Source of the DNA: Rhodoferax sp.
Lineage (GTDB): Bacteria; Pseudomonadota; Gammaproteobacteria; Burkholderiales; Burkholderiaceae_C
DNA: 12,344 bases
Assembly: GCA_018882485.1 (NCBI GenBank)
Contig: VERU01000034.1
Location: forward strand, 1 to 12,344
Direction: 5' to 3'
A model generated the notes under the pieces. The model saw only the letters and a program-made list of their open reading frames with translations. It was not told the origin of the DNA and did not search any database. Position 1 is the first letter of the stretch; each line of letters starts with the position of its first letter. Below, one piece after another: positions 1 to 6,597 of the stretch. The position numbers and the translations under genes are program-made.

Positions 1-1281
1 GCCCGGTACGGGGCCGCGCCAGCGCACCACCGCCGCCACGCCGGCCACCGCCACCAGGCCCCCCAGCAGGGCCGGCAGCGCCGGCTGGCCCACCCAGGCC
101 GCCATCCCCAGCGCCAGCAGCGCGCCCAGGCACCCCATGGCCGCTTGCGCCCAGGCCAGCCGCCGGCTCGCGGCCGCTCGCTCCAGCGCATCGGCCAGTA
201 CCGGGGCGCACAGGATGGCGGCAAAGGGGAACAGGATCACCGTGTAGTAATCCAGCTGGAAGCGCGTCAGGCTGAACAGCGCAAACGTCACCCCGAAAGA
301 AGCCCACAGAAAGACCCGCGCCTCGCGCGGGCCGGGGTCGCGGGGTGCCGGCCGGCGCGGGCCGCCCCCCAGCGCGGCAAAGAACACCGGCACCCAGGGC
401 AGAAAAGCCCACAGGAAAACATGCAGAAAAAAGAAGGGGCTGCCATCTGCGTTGCGGATGGGACCGGTGTTGAAGAACCGGCCAAACTGGCTGTCCCACC
501 AGAAGAAGCCGATGCCCGACACCCCGGTGCGGCCGAACACCTGCTTGTCGGGCTGGGCGTCGAACTGCAGGTACAGGGCCACCATTTCGGGCAGGGTGAA
601 CAGCAGGGTGAGCGCCAGCGCGGCCCACCACTGCAGGCTCCACAGGCGGTCCCAGCGGCGCTGCCAGATCCACAGGGCCAGCAGGCCGCTGGTGATGGTG
701 ATCAGCGTGAACACCCCCTTGGTCATGAGCGCGGTGGCGCTGAAAAAGGCGCCCAGCAGCAGGGGAGCGAGCGCCGGCCGGTCGTGGTAGCGCAACCAGG
801 CCAGACAGGCTGCCGTGATGCTGCCCGTGAGGTAGGCCTCGGCCCGCACCGCGCTGGAGGTGAGCATCACCTGGAAGGCCGAGACGAACACCAGCACCGC
901 CAGCCAGGCGGTCTGGCGACCGTGCCAGCGCCGCGCCAGCCCGTAGGTGCAGGCCGCCGCCAGCAGGTGGAACAGGAAGCCCGGCAGGTTGTAGCTGAAG
1001 GCGCTCACCCCGAACAGGCGGAAACTCAGGGCGGTCAGCCAGAACGGGAAATGCGGCTTGTCCAGCCAGTCCTGGCCGTCGAGCATCAGGTTGACCCAGT
1101 CGCCGGTGACTGCCATGTGCTGCGCCAGCGCCGCGTAGGTGACCGAATCGCCCGCGTCCACCACGGGCGTGAGCAGGCCCGCGGCGTTGGCCAGCAGCAC
1201 GAGCAGGGTCAGCCCGCGCAGGGCGGGAACGAGGTTCGCCACGGGCGCCTCTGGCTCGTGCGCCGGATGGGCCGGACTCAC
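1..1281 (-). CDS. ArnT/PMT-like membrane glycosyltransferase (C-terminus cut by window edge)
   Basis: This is probably an integral inner-membrane glycosyltransferase of the ArnT/PMT superfamily (GT39/GT83 style), which transfers a sugar from a polyprenyl-phosphate donor to a lipid or protein on the periplasmic side. The minus-strand frame stays open to base 1, giving about 427 residues; whole family members are usually around 500-600. After a hydrophobic first helix (about residues 17-38) comes the first periplasmic loop with acidic residues D42 and D45 (family pattern D-E-x-R-Y-A), then the KPHFPFWL motif (75-82, family KPP-x-x-YWL). Several Leu/Ala/Phe/Trp-rich helices follow, with an aromatic RFQLDYY segment before a later helix. 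The start is uncertain. GTG at 1281 is the longest in-frame choice, while GTG at 1242 has AGAGG five bases upstream and puts the first helix at the N-terminus. It is transcribed away from the catabolic run and is probably unrelated to it. The superfamily is clear; the sugar and acceptor are not. Confidence 0.85.
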   Translation of the reverse strand, partial: MSPAHPAHEPEAPVANLVPALRGLTLLVLLANAAGLLTPVVDAGDSVTYAALAQHMAVTGDWVNLMLDGQDWLDKPHFPFWLTALSFRLFGVSAFSYNLPGFLFHLLAAACTYGLARRWHGRQTAWLAVLVFVSAFQVMLTSSAVRAEAYLTGSITAACLAWLRYHDRPALAPLLLGAFFSATALMTKGVFTLITITSGLLALWIWQRRWDRLWSLQWWAALALTLLFTLPEMVALYLQFDAQPDKQVFGRTGVSGIGFFWWDSQFGRFFNTGPIRNADGSPFFFLHVFLWAFLPWVPVFFAALGGGPRRPAPRDPGPREARVFLWASFGVTFALFSLTRFQLDYYTVILFPFAAILCAPVLADALERAAASRRLAWAQAAMGCLGALLALGMAAWVGQPALPALLGGLVAVAGVAAVVRWRGPVPG

Positions 1282-1454
1282 GCAGGGGCCCCTGCCGCGA
1301 GGCGGGCGAGGCCGTCGGCCACGGTGGCCGGCGTGGGCATCGGAAAGGATTCGGCAGCGGCGGCGCGCGGGGTCGGCATCGGGACAGGGTGTGGGATGCG
1401 GGCGGAAGGGAAAGCGCGGCAGGGTCAGGACCCGGACCGCCGCGCCAAGCCGCT

Positions 1455-1483
1455 ATTGTCCGCGCAAGCCCGACCGTCGTCAC
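1455..1483 (-). promoter_or_regulatory. Weak candidate promoter for the glycosyltransferase
   Basis: Read on the minus strand, GTGACG (1483-1478) is followed after 17 bases by GACAAT (1460-1455). Each matches four of six sigma70 consensus positions and the spacing is ideal. It would leave a 5' leader of about 165 bases before GTG 1281. In DNA this GC-rich a match of this quality could arise by chance. Confidence 0.2.
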
Positions 1484-1552
1484 CGATGCCCGGAGCCCAC
1501 GGCGGCCGGCCCCGTGGCGAGACCGCCTCCCATGACCCACCCGGGTCTGACA

Positions 1553-1573
1553 GGGGGGTCGGGAGGGGAAGGG
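1553..1573 (+). other. G-quadruplex-forming motif in the divergent gap
   Basis: The plus strand carries four G runs of 6, 3, 4 and 3 bases separated by loops TC, A and AA. This fits the canonical G3+N1-7 quadruplex pattern with short loops, which favour a stable parallel fold. It lies about 75-95 bases upstream of the candidate promoter at 1646-1674, on the non-template strand for the rightward genes. The pattern is seen directly; any role in vivo is inference. Confidence 0.5.
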
Positions 1574-1596
1574 CAGGCCCTCGTGCCTGGAACGAT

Positions 1597-1612
1597 GCGA
1601 AACCCGTTTCGC
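1597..1612. repeat. Perfect inverted repeat, possible operator
   Basis: GCGAAAC (1597-1603) and GTTTCGC (1606-1612) are exact reverse complements around a central CC. A 2-base centre is too tight for a good RNA hairpin but is typical of a site bound by a dimeric regulator. Its centre lies about 76 bases upstream of the start point predicted from the promoter at 1646-1674, which is where activators often bind. It is one of the few A/T-containing words in this gap. The cognate regulator is unknown; the MarR-like protein at 6598 is one candidate. Confidence 0.4.
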
Positions 1613-1645
1613 CCGGATCGCGCAGATCGCCAGCAATTTGCGCGC

Positions 1646-1674
1646 TTGACGCCACGGCGGCGGCCTCTTACCGT
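1646..1674 (+). promoter_or_regulatory. Candidate sigma70 promoter for the catabolic run
   Basis: TTGACG (1646-1651, five of six matches to the -35 consensus) is followed by exactly 17 bases and TACCGT (1669-1674, three of six matches to the -10 consensus). The predicted start point near 1681 would give a leader of about 35 bases before ATG 1716. The strong -35 with a poor -10 suits a promoter that needs an activator, and the inverted repeat at 1597-1612 could be that activator's site. No experimental evidence is available. Confidence 0.4.
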
Positions 1675-1715
1675 CCGGTCTGCGTCCCTGTGGGGCGCCC
1701 AACACCCGACCGCCG

Positions 1716-2792
1716 ATGAGCTTGCGCACCGACCCCCTGGCGCCGATCGACCTGCGCAGCGATTTCCTGGCGCGGCCGGATGCGGCCATGAACGAGGCGG
1801 CCGCCGCGGCACGCGCCGACGCACGGTACTTTGGCCTGCGCGAAGACCCCTGGCAGCGCCGGCTGGAGGCCCGGCTGGCGGAGCTGACCGGGCAGGAAGA
1901 CGCACTGGTGTTCCCGACCTGCAGCATGGCCAACACCACGGCCCTGATGCTGGCCGCGCCCCCGGGCAGCGGGGTGCTGACACAGCCGGGCGCGCATGTG
2001 CTGGTGTCCGAGGCCCATGCCGGCGCCGCCCTGGGGGGGCTGGCGCTCTCTGCGGTGGACGGGCGCCACGACGGCGGCTCGGACGCCATGCCCGCGCTGT
2101 CGGCCTGGCGCCAGGCGCTGGCGGGCACGGTCGATGCGCAGCGCCCGGCGGTGCGGCTGTGCGTGCTGGAGAACACCCACAACCGCAGCGGCGGTGTGCC
2201 GCTGACCGTGGCGTACACGGCGGCGGTGGTGGCTCTGGCGCGCGAGCGCGGCGTGGCGCTGCATCTGGACGGAGCCCGCCTGCTGTATGCGGCCCGGGCG
2301 CTGGGCGTCGCCCCGCGGGCCCTCTGCGGCGGCTTCGACACGGTGTCGGTCAGCCTCAACAAGACGCTGGGCGCCCCCGTGGCGGCGGCGCTGGCGGGCC
2401 CGGCCGACCGGATCGAGCGGGCGCTGACCCTGCGCCAGCGCCTGGGCGGCGGCCTGCGCCCCACCGGCACGGCCTGCGCCGAGGCGCTGGCCGGTCTGGA
2501 CGGACTCGCCGACCTGGACCAGCCGCTGGCGCTGGCCCGCCGGCTGGCCGCGGGCCTCGCGCAATGCCCCGGCCTGCGGGTGCTGGCGCCCGACACCCTG
2601 AGCAACCTGGTGATGGTGGAGCTGGCGCACGACGACGCGGCGTCAGGGGCGGTGGCCCGCATGGCCGGGCGCGGCCTGCTGGCGCTGGCCATGGACGGGC
2701 GGCGCATCCGCTTCGCGCTGTACCGGGGCATCACGCCGGACCAGATCGAACGCGGCCTGGCCATCGTGCGCGCAGCGATCAATCCGCCCTGA
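1716..2792 (+). CDS. Threonine-aldolase-like PLP-dependent lyase
   Basis: This belongs to the beta-eliminating lyase / low-specificity L-threonine aldolase family (PLP fold type I), whose aldolases cleave beta-hydroxy-alpha-amino acids to glycine and an aldehyde. At 358 residues it is close to the usual 340-350. Visible family landmarks are IDLRSD (11-16), LENTHNRSGG (151-160), HLDGAR (183-188, with the Asp expected to hold the PLP pyridine nitrogen), SLNKTLGAPV (213-222, with K216 the expected Schiff-base lysine) and the GGGLRPTG loop (244-251). The start has no clear Shine-Dalgarno sequence, but the homologous core begins only ten residues in and no better start is visible. The middle is Ala/Leu/Arg-rich, as expected at this GC content. 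It is first in the run, 67 bases before the HyuA-like gene, so it may handle an amino acid related to that enzyme's substrate. The family is certain; the substrate is not, and I give no ltaE symbol for that reason. Confidence 0.87.
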   Translation: MSLRTDPLAPIDLRSDFLARPDAAMNEAAAAARADARYFGLREDPWQRRLEARLAELTGQEDALVFPTCSMANTTALMLAAPPGSGVLTQPGAHVLVSEAHAGAALGGLALSAVDGRHDGGSDAMPALSAWRQALAGTVDAQRPAVRLCVLENTHNRSGGVPLTVAYTAAVVALARERGVALHLDGARLLYAARALGVAPRALCGGFDTVSVSLNKTLGAPVAAALAGPADRIERALTLRQRLGGGLRPTGTACAEALAGLDGLADLDQPLALARRLAAGLAQCPGLRVLAPDTLSNLVMVELAHDDAASGAVARMAGRGLLALAMDGRRIRFALYRGITPDQIERGLAIVRAAINPP

Positions 2793-2819
2793 GCCCCTCC
2801 CGGCACGGGCACCGAGCCA

Positions 2820-2837
2820 CCCCTCCCTCCCCACCCC
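2820..2837 (-). other. G-quadruplex motif with single-base loops before the hyuA-like gene
   Basis: The plus strand shows C runs of 4, 3, 4 and 4 bases separated by T, T and A. The minus strand, which is the template for the rightward genes, therefore reads G4-T-G4-A-G3-A-G4. All three loops are one base long, the arrangement known to give very stable parallel quadruplexes; the C-rich strand could form an i-motif. It sits inside the 67-base gap between the aldolase-like and HyuA-like genes, ending 8 bases before the ribosome binding site of the latter. Confidence 0.55.
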
Positions 2838-2845
2838 TGTTGCCC

Positions 2846-2850
2846 AGGAG
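2846..2850 (+). promoter_or_regulatory. Ribosome binding site of the hyuA-like gene
   Basis: AGGAG lies nine bases before ATG 2860 and is one of the clearest Shine-Dalgarno sequences in the window. It fixes the start of the HyuA-like protein, which also agrees with the nucleotide-binding motif beginning at residue 6. Confidence 0.75.
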
Positions 2851-2859
2851 CACCCGGCC

Positions 2860-4953
2860 ATGACCTGCAGGATCGGCATCGACATCGGCGGCACCTTCAC
2901 AGACTTCGCGCTGTTCGACGACGCGCGACACGACATCGTGACCCACAAGGCCCTGACCACGCCCGACGAGCCGGAGCGGGCCGTGCTGGTCGGCCTGGGC
3001 GAGCTGCTGGCCAAGGCCGGGGTGACGGTCGATGCCGTCACCCGCGTGGTCCACGGCACCACGCTGGTGACCAACGCCGCGATCGAGCGGCGCGGCGCGC
3101 CGACCGCGATGATCGTCACGCGCGGCTTTCGCGATGTGCCCGACATCGCGCTGGAGCAGCGCTACGACCTGTACGACCTGCGGCTGCGGTTTCCGCAGCC
3201 CCTGGTGGCGCGGCGCCTGCGCTTCGAAGTGGAGGAACGCATGGGCTGGGACGGCGCGGTGCGTCTGCCGCTGCGACTCGACGGGCTGGCGCAGCCGCTG
3301 CAACAGGCGGTGGCGCAGGATGGCGTGCAGTCGGTGGCGGTCTGCCTGCTGCATGCCTACGCCAACGACGCGCACGAACAGGCCGTCGGCGCATGGCTGG
3401 AGACCGCCTTTCCGCAGCTGCGCGTGTCCCTGTCCTCGGTGGTTTTCCCGTTCGCCCGCGAATACCACCGCTGGACCACGACCTGCCTCAACGCCTATGT
3501 GCAGCCGCTGGTGGACGACTACGTGGGCCGGCTGGAGGCGGGCCTGCGTTCGGCCGGCTTCACCGGCCGCTTCCTCATCATGAGCTCGAGCGGGAGCACG
3601 CTCACGCCCGAGATGGCGCGCCGCTTTCCGGTGCGGCTGCTGGAGTCGGGGCCGGCAGCCGGCGCGCTGATGTCGGCGCGCCACAGCCGCTGGCTGGGCG
3701 AGCCGCAGATCCTGTCCTTCGACATGGGCGGGACGACGGCCAAGGGCTGTGTGGTGCGCGAACACACGCCGCTCAAGCGCTACGACTTCGAGGTCGGACG
3801 GGTGCACGGCTTCCAGCGCGGCAGCGGCCTGCCAGTGAAGATCCCGGTGATCGACATGATCGAGATCGGGGCCGGCGGCGGCAGCCTGGCCGAGATCGAC
3901 GCACGCGGCGTGCTCCAGGTGGGTCCGCGCAGCGCCGGGGCACTGCCGGGACCGGCCTGCTACGGCCGTGGAGGCGGCGAGCCCACCCTGACCGATGCCA
4001 ACCTGGTGCTGGGTTACCTGGACGCGGACAGCTTTCTGGGCGGGCGCATGAAGCTCGACCCGGCCGCAGCGCGCGACGCCATCGCCTCGCGCGTCGGCCG
4101 GCCGCTGGAAGTGGACCTGGTGCGCGCCGCCTGGGGTATCCACGAGGTGATCAACGAGGACGTGGCCAAGGCCTTCCGGGTGCACGCCTCCGAACGCGGC
4201 GTCGATCCCCGGCGCTGCTGCATGATCGCCTTCGGGGGATCGGGACCGGTGCACGCCGCCCGCATCGCGCGCAAGCTGCGCATGCCGCGCGTGGTGTGCC
4301 CGAGCGGCGCCGGCGTGATGTCAGCCTTCGGGCTGCTGTCGAGCCCGATCGGCTTCGAGCGTGTGCAGTCGCACCGGGTGGCGCTGCATGAGCTGGACGC
4401 GGCCACCTTCGGGCACATCACCGCCGAGCTGGAGCGGCGCGGGCGCGAACCGCTGGCCGAAGCCGGCCTGGACGAGGCCGACACCACCCGGACGCTGCGG
4501 CTGGACATGCGCTATGCCGGACAGGGCCATGACGTGGAGGTGGGCGTGCCGTTGCCGCTGTCCGCCGATTCCCTGCAGACGGACCTGGCGCGACGCTTCT
4601 GCGCAGCCTACGCAGCGGTGTTCGGGCAGCATTTCGAAGACAAGGCGATCGAGATCGTGGCCTGGAAGATGGAGGTGCTCGGACCGGTGCCTGGAGGGCT
4701 GCAGCGCCACCGGTTACGCGGGTCGCCCGCCGCGGGCACGGGGGCGGCGCTCAAGGGCCATCGCCTGGCCTATTTCGGGGACGCCGGCGGCCTCTCGACC
4801 GCGGTCTACGAACGCCGCGCCCTGCGGCCGGGCGACCGGCTGGACGGCCCGGCTCTGATCGAGGAGGACGAGTCGACCTGCGTGGTCGCTCCGGGCGACC
4901 GGGTCGAAGTCGATGCCGAACACCACCTCATCATCCACATCGGAGGGCTCTGA
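2860..4953 (+). CDS. hyuA: Hydantoinase/oxoprolinase-family ATP-dependent subunit A (HyuA-like)
   Basis: This is the ATPase subunit of the hydantoinase/oxoprolinase/acetone-carboxylase family. With HyuB it uses ATP to activate a carbonyl for ring opening (hydantoins, 5-oxoproline, lactams) or for carboxylation, in the cytoplasm. The 697 residues are the normal length. The N-terminal domain (about 1-180) opens with GIDIGGTFTDF (6-16), the first phosphate-binding loop of the actin/hexokinase-like fold, and contains VHGTTLVTNAAIERRG (64-79). The central domain (about 200-490) carries SSSG (242-245), FDMGGTTAKG (287-296, second phosphate loop), EIGAGGGSLAEID (335-347), GPACYGRGG (364-372) and FGGSGPVHA (458-466). 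The C-terminal domain holds MRYAGQGHDVEV (550-561) and GPALIEEDESTCVVAPG (663-679). Its stop codon is two bases from the HyuB start, so the two are surely co-translated. No broken motif is visible. Whether it is a hydrolase or a carboxylase cannot be told from the sequence, so the symbol denotes the family only. Confidence 0.93.
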   Translation: MTCRIGIDIGGTFTDFALFDDARHDIVTHKALTTPDEPERAVLVGLGELLAKAGVTVDAVTRVVHGTTLVTNAAIERRGAPTAMIVTRGFRDVPDIALEQRYDLYDLRLRFPQPLVARRLRFEVEERMGWDGAVRLPLRLDGLAQPLQQAVAQDGVQSVAVCLLHAYANDAHEQAVGAWLETAFPQLRVSLSSVVFPFAREYHRWTTTCLNAYVQPLVDDYVGRLEAGLRSAGFTGRFLIMSSSGSTLTPEMARRFPVRLLESGPAAGALMSARHSRWLGEPQILSFDMGGTTAKGCVVREHTPLKRYDFEVGRVHGFQRGSGLPVKIPVIDMIEIGAGGGSLAEIDARGVLQVGPRSAGALPGPACYGRGGGEPTLTDANLVLGYLDADSFLGGRMKLDPAAARDAIASRVGRPLEVDLVRAAWGIHEVINEDVAKAFRVHASERGVDPRRCCMIAFGGSGPVHAARIARKLRMPRVVCPSGAGVMSAFGLLSSPIGFERVQSHRVALHELDAATFGHITAELERRGREPLAEAGLDEADTTRTLRLDMRYAGQGHDVEVGVPLPLSADSLQTDLARRFCAAYAAVFGQHFEDKAIEIVAWKMEVLGPVPGGLQRHRLRGSPAAGTGAALKGHRLAYFGDAGGLSTAVYERRALRPGDRLDGPALIEEDESTCVVAPGDRVEVDAEHHLIIHIGGL
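4942..4947 (+). promoter_or_regulatory. Ribosome binding site of the hyuB-like gene inside the end of hyuA
   Basis: GGAGGG lies eight bases before ATG 4956 and within the last codons of the upstream gene. Together with the two-base gap between the genes it supports translational coupling, which suits two subunits needed in equal amounts. Confidence 0.7.
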
Positions 4954-4955
4954 CC

Positions 4956-6590
4956 ATGGCGATCGACCCCATCTCCCTGGGCGTGCAGTGGGACCGGCTG
5001 ATCTCGATCGGCGACGAGATCATCAACACCCTGGTGCGCACCTCGTTCTCCACCAACGTGCGCGAAAGCTACGACCTGTCCTGTGTGGTGTTCGACCGGC
5101 AGGGCCGGGCCATCGCCCAGGGCCGCTACAGTGTGCCGTCCTTCACGGGGACGGCGACGGCCACGCTGGCCGCCATGCTGGCGCGCTACCCGGCGGCCAC
5201 GCTGCGCCCGGGTGACGTGGTCATGACCAACGATCCGTGGATCGGCACCGGGCACCTGTTCGACATCAATGTCATGCAGCCGCTGTTCCGCCACGGCGCG
5301 ATCGCGGGCTACGCCATGAGCATCACGCATCTGCCCGACATCGGCGGCGCCGGCTTCTCGGCGACGGCGCGCGAGGTCTACGAGGAGGGCCTGCGCCTGC
5401 CGATCTGCAAGCTGGCGCACGCCGGGCGGCTGGACGAGACCCTGCTGGACATTCTGCGCGTCAATGTGCGGGTGCCCGAACAGACGCTGGGCGATCTGCT
5501 GGCGAACAAGGCCTGCACCGGTGTCGGGGTTCGCATGCTGGGCGAGTTCATGGACGACTACGCGCTCGACAGCCTGGACGAACTGGCCGATGCGGTCATC
5601 GCGCAGTCGGAACGCGCACTGCGCGAGCAGATCGCCCGCCTGCCGGCCGGCACCTATCGCCACCGGCTGCAGATCGAAGGCACCGGGGAGCCGCTCACCC
5701 TGGCCTGCGCGGTGACCATCTCGGGCGATTCGGTGCACGTGGACTTCGAGGGCACCGGCAGCGCGGTGCGCTCGGCCATCAACGTGCCGCTGTGCTACAC
5801 GCGGGCCATGAGCTGCTACGCGATCAAATGCCTGACCACGCCCACCATCCCCAACAACCAGGGCAGCGTGGCGCCGGTGACGGTGTCGGCGCCCGAAGGC
5901 TGCCTGCTCCATGCAGTGTCGCCCTCGCCCACCGGGGGACGGCACATCGTCGGCCATTTCGTGGTGCCGCTGATCTTCGGCGCGCTGGCGCAGGCGCTGC
6001 CCGAGCGGGTGCAGGCGGACTCGGGCATGCTCAATCTCATCAACATGAACGGCACCACGCGCGACGGCCGGCCGGTATCGAGCATCTTCTTTGCCTCGGG
6101 CGGCTACGGCGCGCAGCACGGGATGGACGGAGCGCCGACCACGCCGTCGCCATCCAACATGACGGGCACGCCGATCGAAATCTGGGAGAACCTGACCGGG
6201 ATGGTGATCGAGTCCAAGGAACTGCTGATCGACAGCGGCGGGCCCGGGGAGTTCCGGGGCGGGCTGGGCCAGCGCATCGCCTTTGTCAACGACAGCCAGG
6301 GCGAGGTGGTGATCTCCTGCCTGGTGGGCCGCACCGAGTTCGCGCCGCAGGGCCTGGCCGGCGGGCAGGCCGGCGCGCTGCGGGTGGTGCGGATCAACGG
6401 CCGGGAAGTCCACCCCAAGGGCCGCTACGTGCTCGCCCGGGGCGACCGCTTGACGACCTGCGAGGCAGGTGGCGGTGGCTTCGGCGACCCCCGGCGGCGC
6501 GACCGGGCGCAGGTAGCGCAAGACGTGGAGCAGGGCTTCGTCTCCCTGGACCAGGCCCGCAGCGTCTACGGGTGGACACCCGACTTATGA
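4956..6590 (+). CDS. hyuB: Hydantoinase B/oxoprolinase-family subunit B (HyuB-like)
   Basis: This is the partner subunit of the HyuA-like protein and in this family carries the metal centre where the activated substrate is hydrolysed or carboxylated. The 544 residues are typical of stand-alone HyuB and well below the roughly 780 of acetone carboxylase alpha. One Hydantoinase_B domain covers almost the whole chain. Landmarks are TNDPWIGTGHLFDI (91-104, family NDPY-x-GG-x-H), SITHLPDIGG (122-131, where H125 and D128 are the likely metal ligands), EEGLRLPICKL (143-153), SPTGGRHIVGH (324-334), DGAPTTPSPSNMTGTP (391-406) and DSGGPGEFRGGLG (426-438). It ends in a Gly-rich AGGGGFGDP segment usual for the family. 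Small departures from the family pattern, such as Trp in place of Tyr in NDPY, suggest a divergent substrate group. The stop is seven bases before the regulator gene. Confidence 0.93.
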   Translation: MAIDPISLGVQWDRLISIGDEIINTLVRTSFSTNVRESYDLSCVVFDRQGRAIAQGRYSVPSFTGTATATLAAMLARYPAATLRPGDVVMTNDPWIGTGHLFDINVMQPLFRHGAIAGYAMSITHLPDIGGAGFSATAREVYEEGLRLPICKLAHAGRLDETLLDILRVNVRVPEQTLGDLLANKACTGVGVRMLGEFMDDYALDSLDELADAVIAQSERALREQIARLPAGTYRHRLQIEGTGEPLTLACAVTISGDSVHVDFEGTGSAVRSAINVPLCYTRAMSCYAIKCLTTPTIPNNQGSVAPVTVSAPEGCLLHAVSPSPTGGRHIVGHFVVPLIFGALAQALPERVQADSGMLNLINMNGTTRDGRPVSSIFFASGGYGAQHGMDGAPTTPSPSNMTGTPIEIWENLTGMVIESKELLIDSGGPGEFRGGLGQRIAFVNDSQGEVVISCLVGRTEFAPQGLAGGQAGALRVVRINGREVHPKGRYVLARGDRLTTCEAGGGGFGDPRRRDRAQVAQDVEQGFVSLDQARSVYGWTPDL

Positions 6591-6597
6591 TGCGCCG

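Larger units (their letters stand above)
1282..1715. other. Divergent intergenic region, 434 bases
   Basis: This is the only gene-free stretch longer than 300 bases. It lies between the start of the minus-strand glycosyltransferase and the start of the plus-strand aldolase-like gene, so it should carry promoters for both. I see a candidate plus-strand promoter (1646-1674), a weaker candidate minus-strand promoter (1455-1483), a perfect 7-bp inverted repeat with a 2-base centre (1597-1612), a plus-strand G-quadruplex motif (1553-1573) and a short hairpin with GACCC/GGGTC arms (1534-1547). Long open frames cross the region but read as shadows: Arg/Pro/Gly-rich and without recognisable domains. 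I see no RNA gene. Confidence 0.7.

Noticed and set aside
1278..1379. A 33-codon minus-strand frame whose stop overlaps the glycosyltransferase GTG as GTGA, suggesting a coupled leader peptide.
   Set aside because: Neither of its ATG codons (1379, 1340) has a Shine-Dalgarno sequence, the peptide is low-complexity Ala/Pro, and the GTG at 1281 may itself not be the true start.
1534..1547. Short hairpin GACCC-ACCC-GGGTC as a possible terminator.
   Set aside because: The stem is five base pairs with no T run on either strand, and it lies between divergent genes, where no terminator is needed.
145..1719. Long plus-strand open frame of 524 codons at the left side.
   Set aside because: It is antisense to a well-supported membrane glycosyltransferase and its translation is Gln/Arg/Gly/Pro-rich without any recognisable domain. 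In DNA this GC-rich, stop codons are rare in several frames.
1668..2630. Minus-strand open frame of 320 codons opposite the aldolase-like gene.
   Set aside because: It is a compositional shadow rich in Arg, Gln, Gly and Ala, opposite a gene with intact catalytic motifs.
1139..2863. A 574-codon plus-strand frame overlapping the aldolase-like gene.
   Set aside because: It is an Arg/Gly/Pro-rich frame-shifted shadow; the overlapping 1716-2792 frame has all the PLP-enzyme motifs.
4806..6521. Minus-strand open frame of 571 codons opposite hyuB; similar ones lie opposite hyuA (2779-4254), the ligase (6881-8818), the dehydrogenase (8749-10776) and the transferase (10995-11936).
   Set aside because: Every strong gene in the run has such a partner, and all are Arg/His/Gln-rich with no family motif. 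This is expected from biased third positions and does not show antisense genes.
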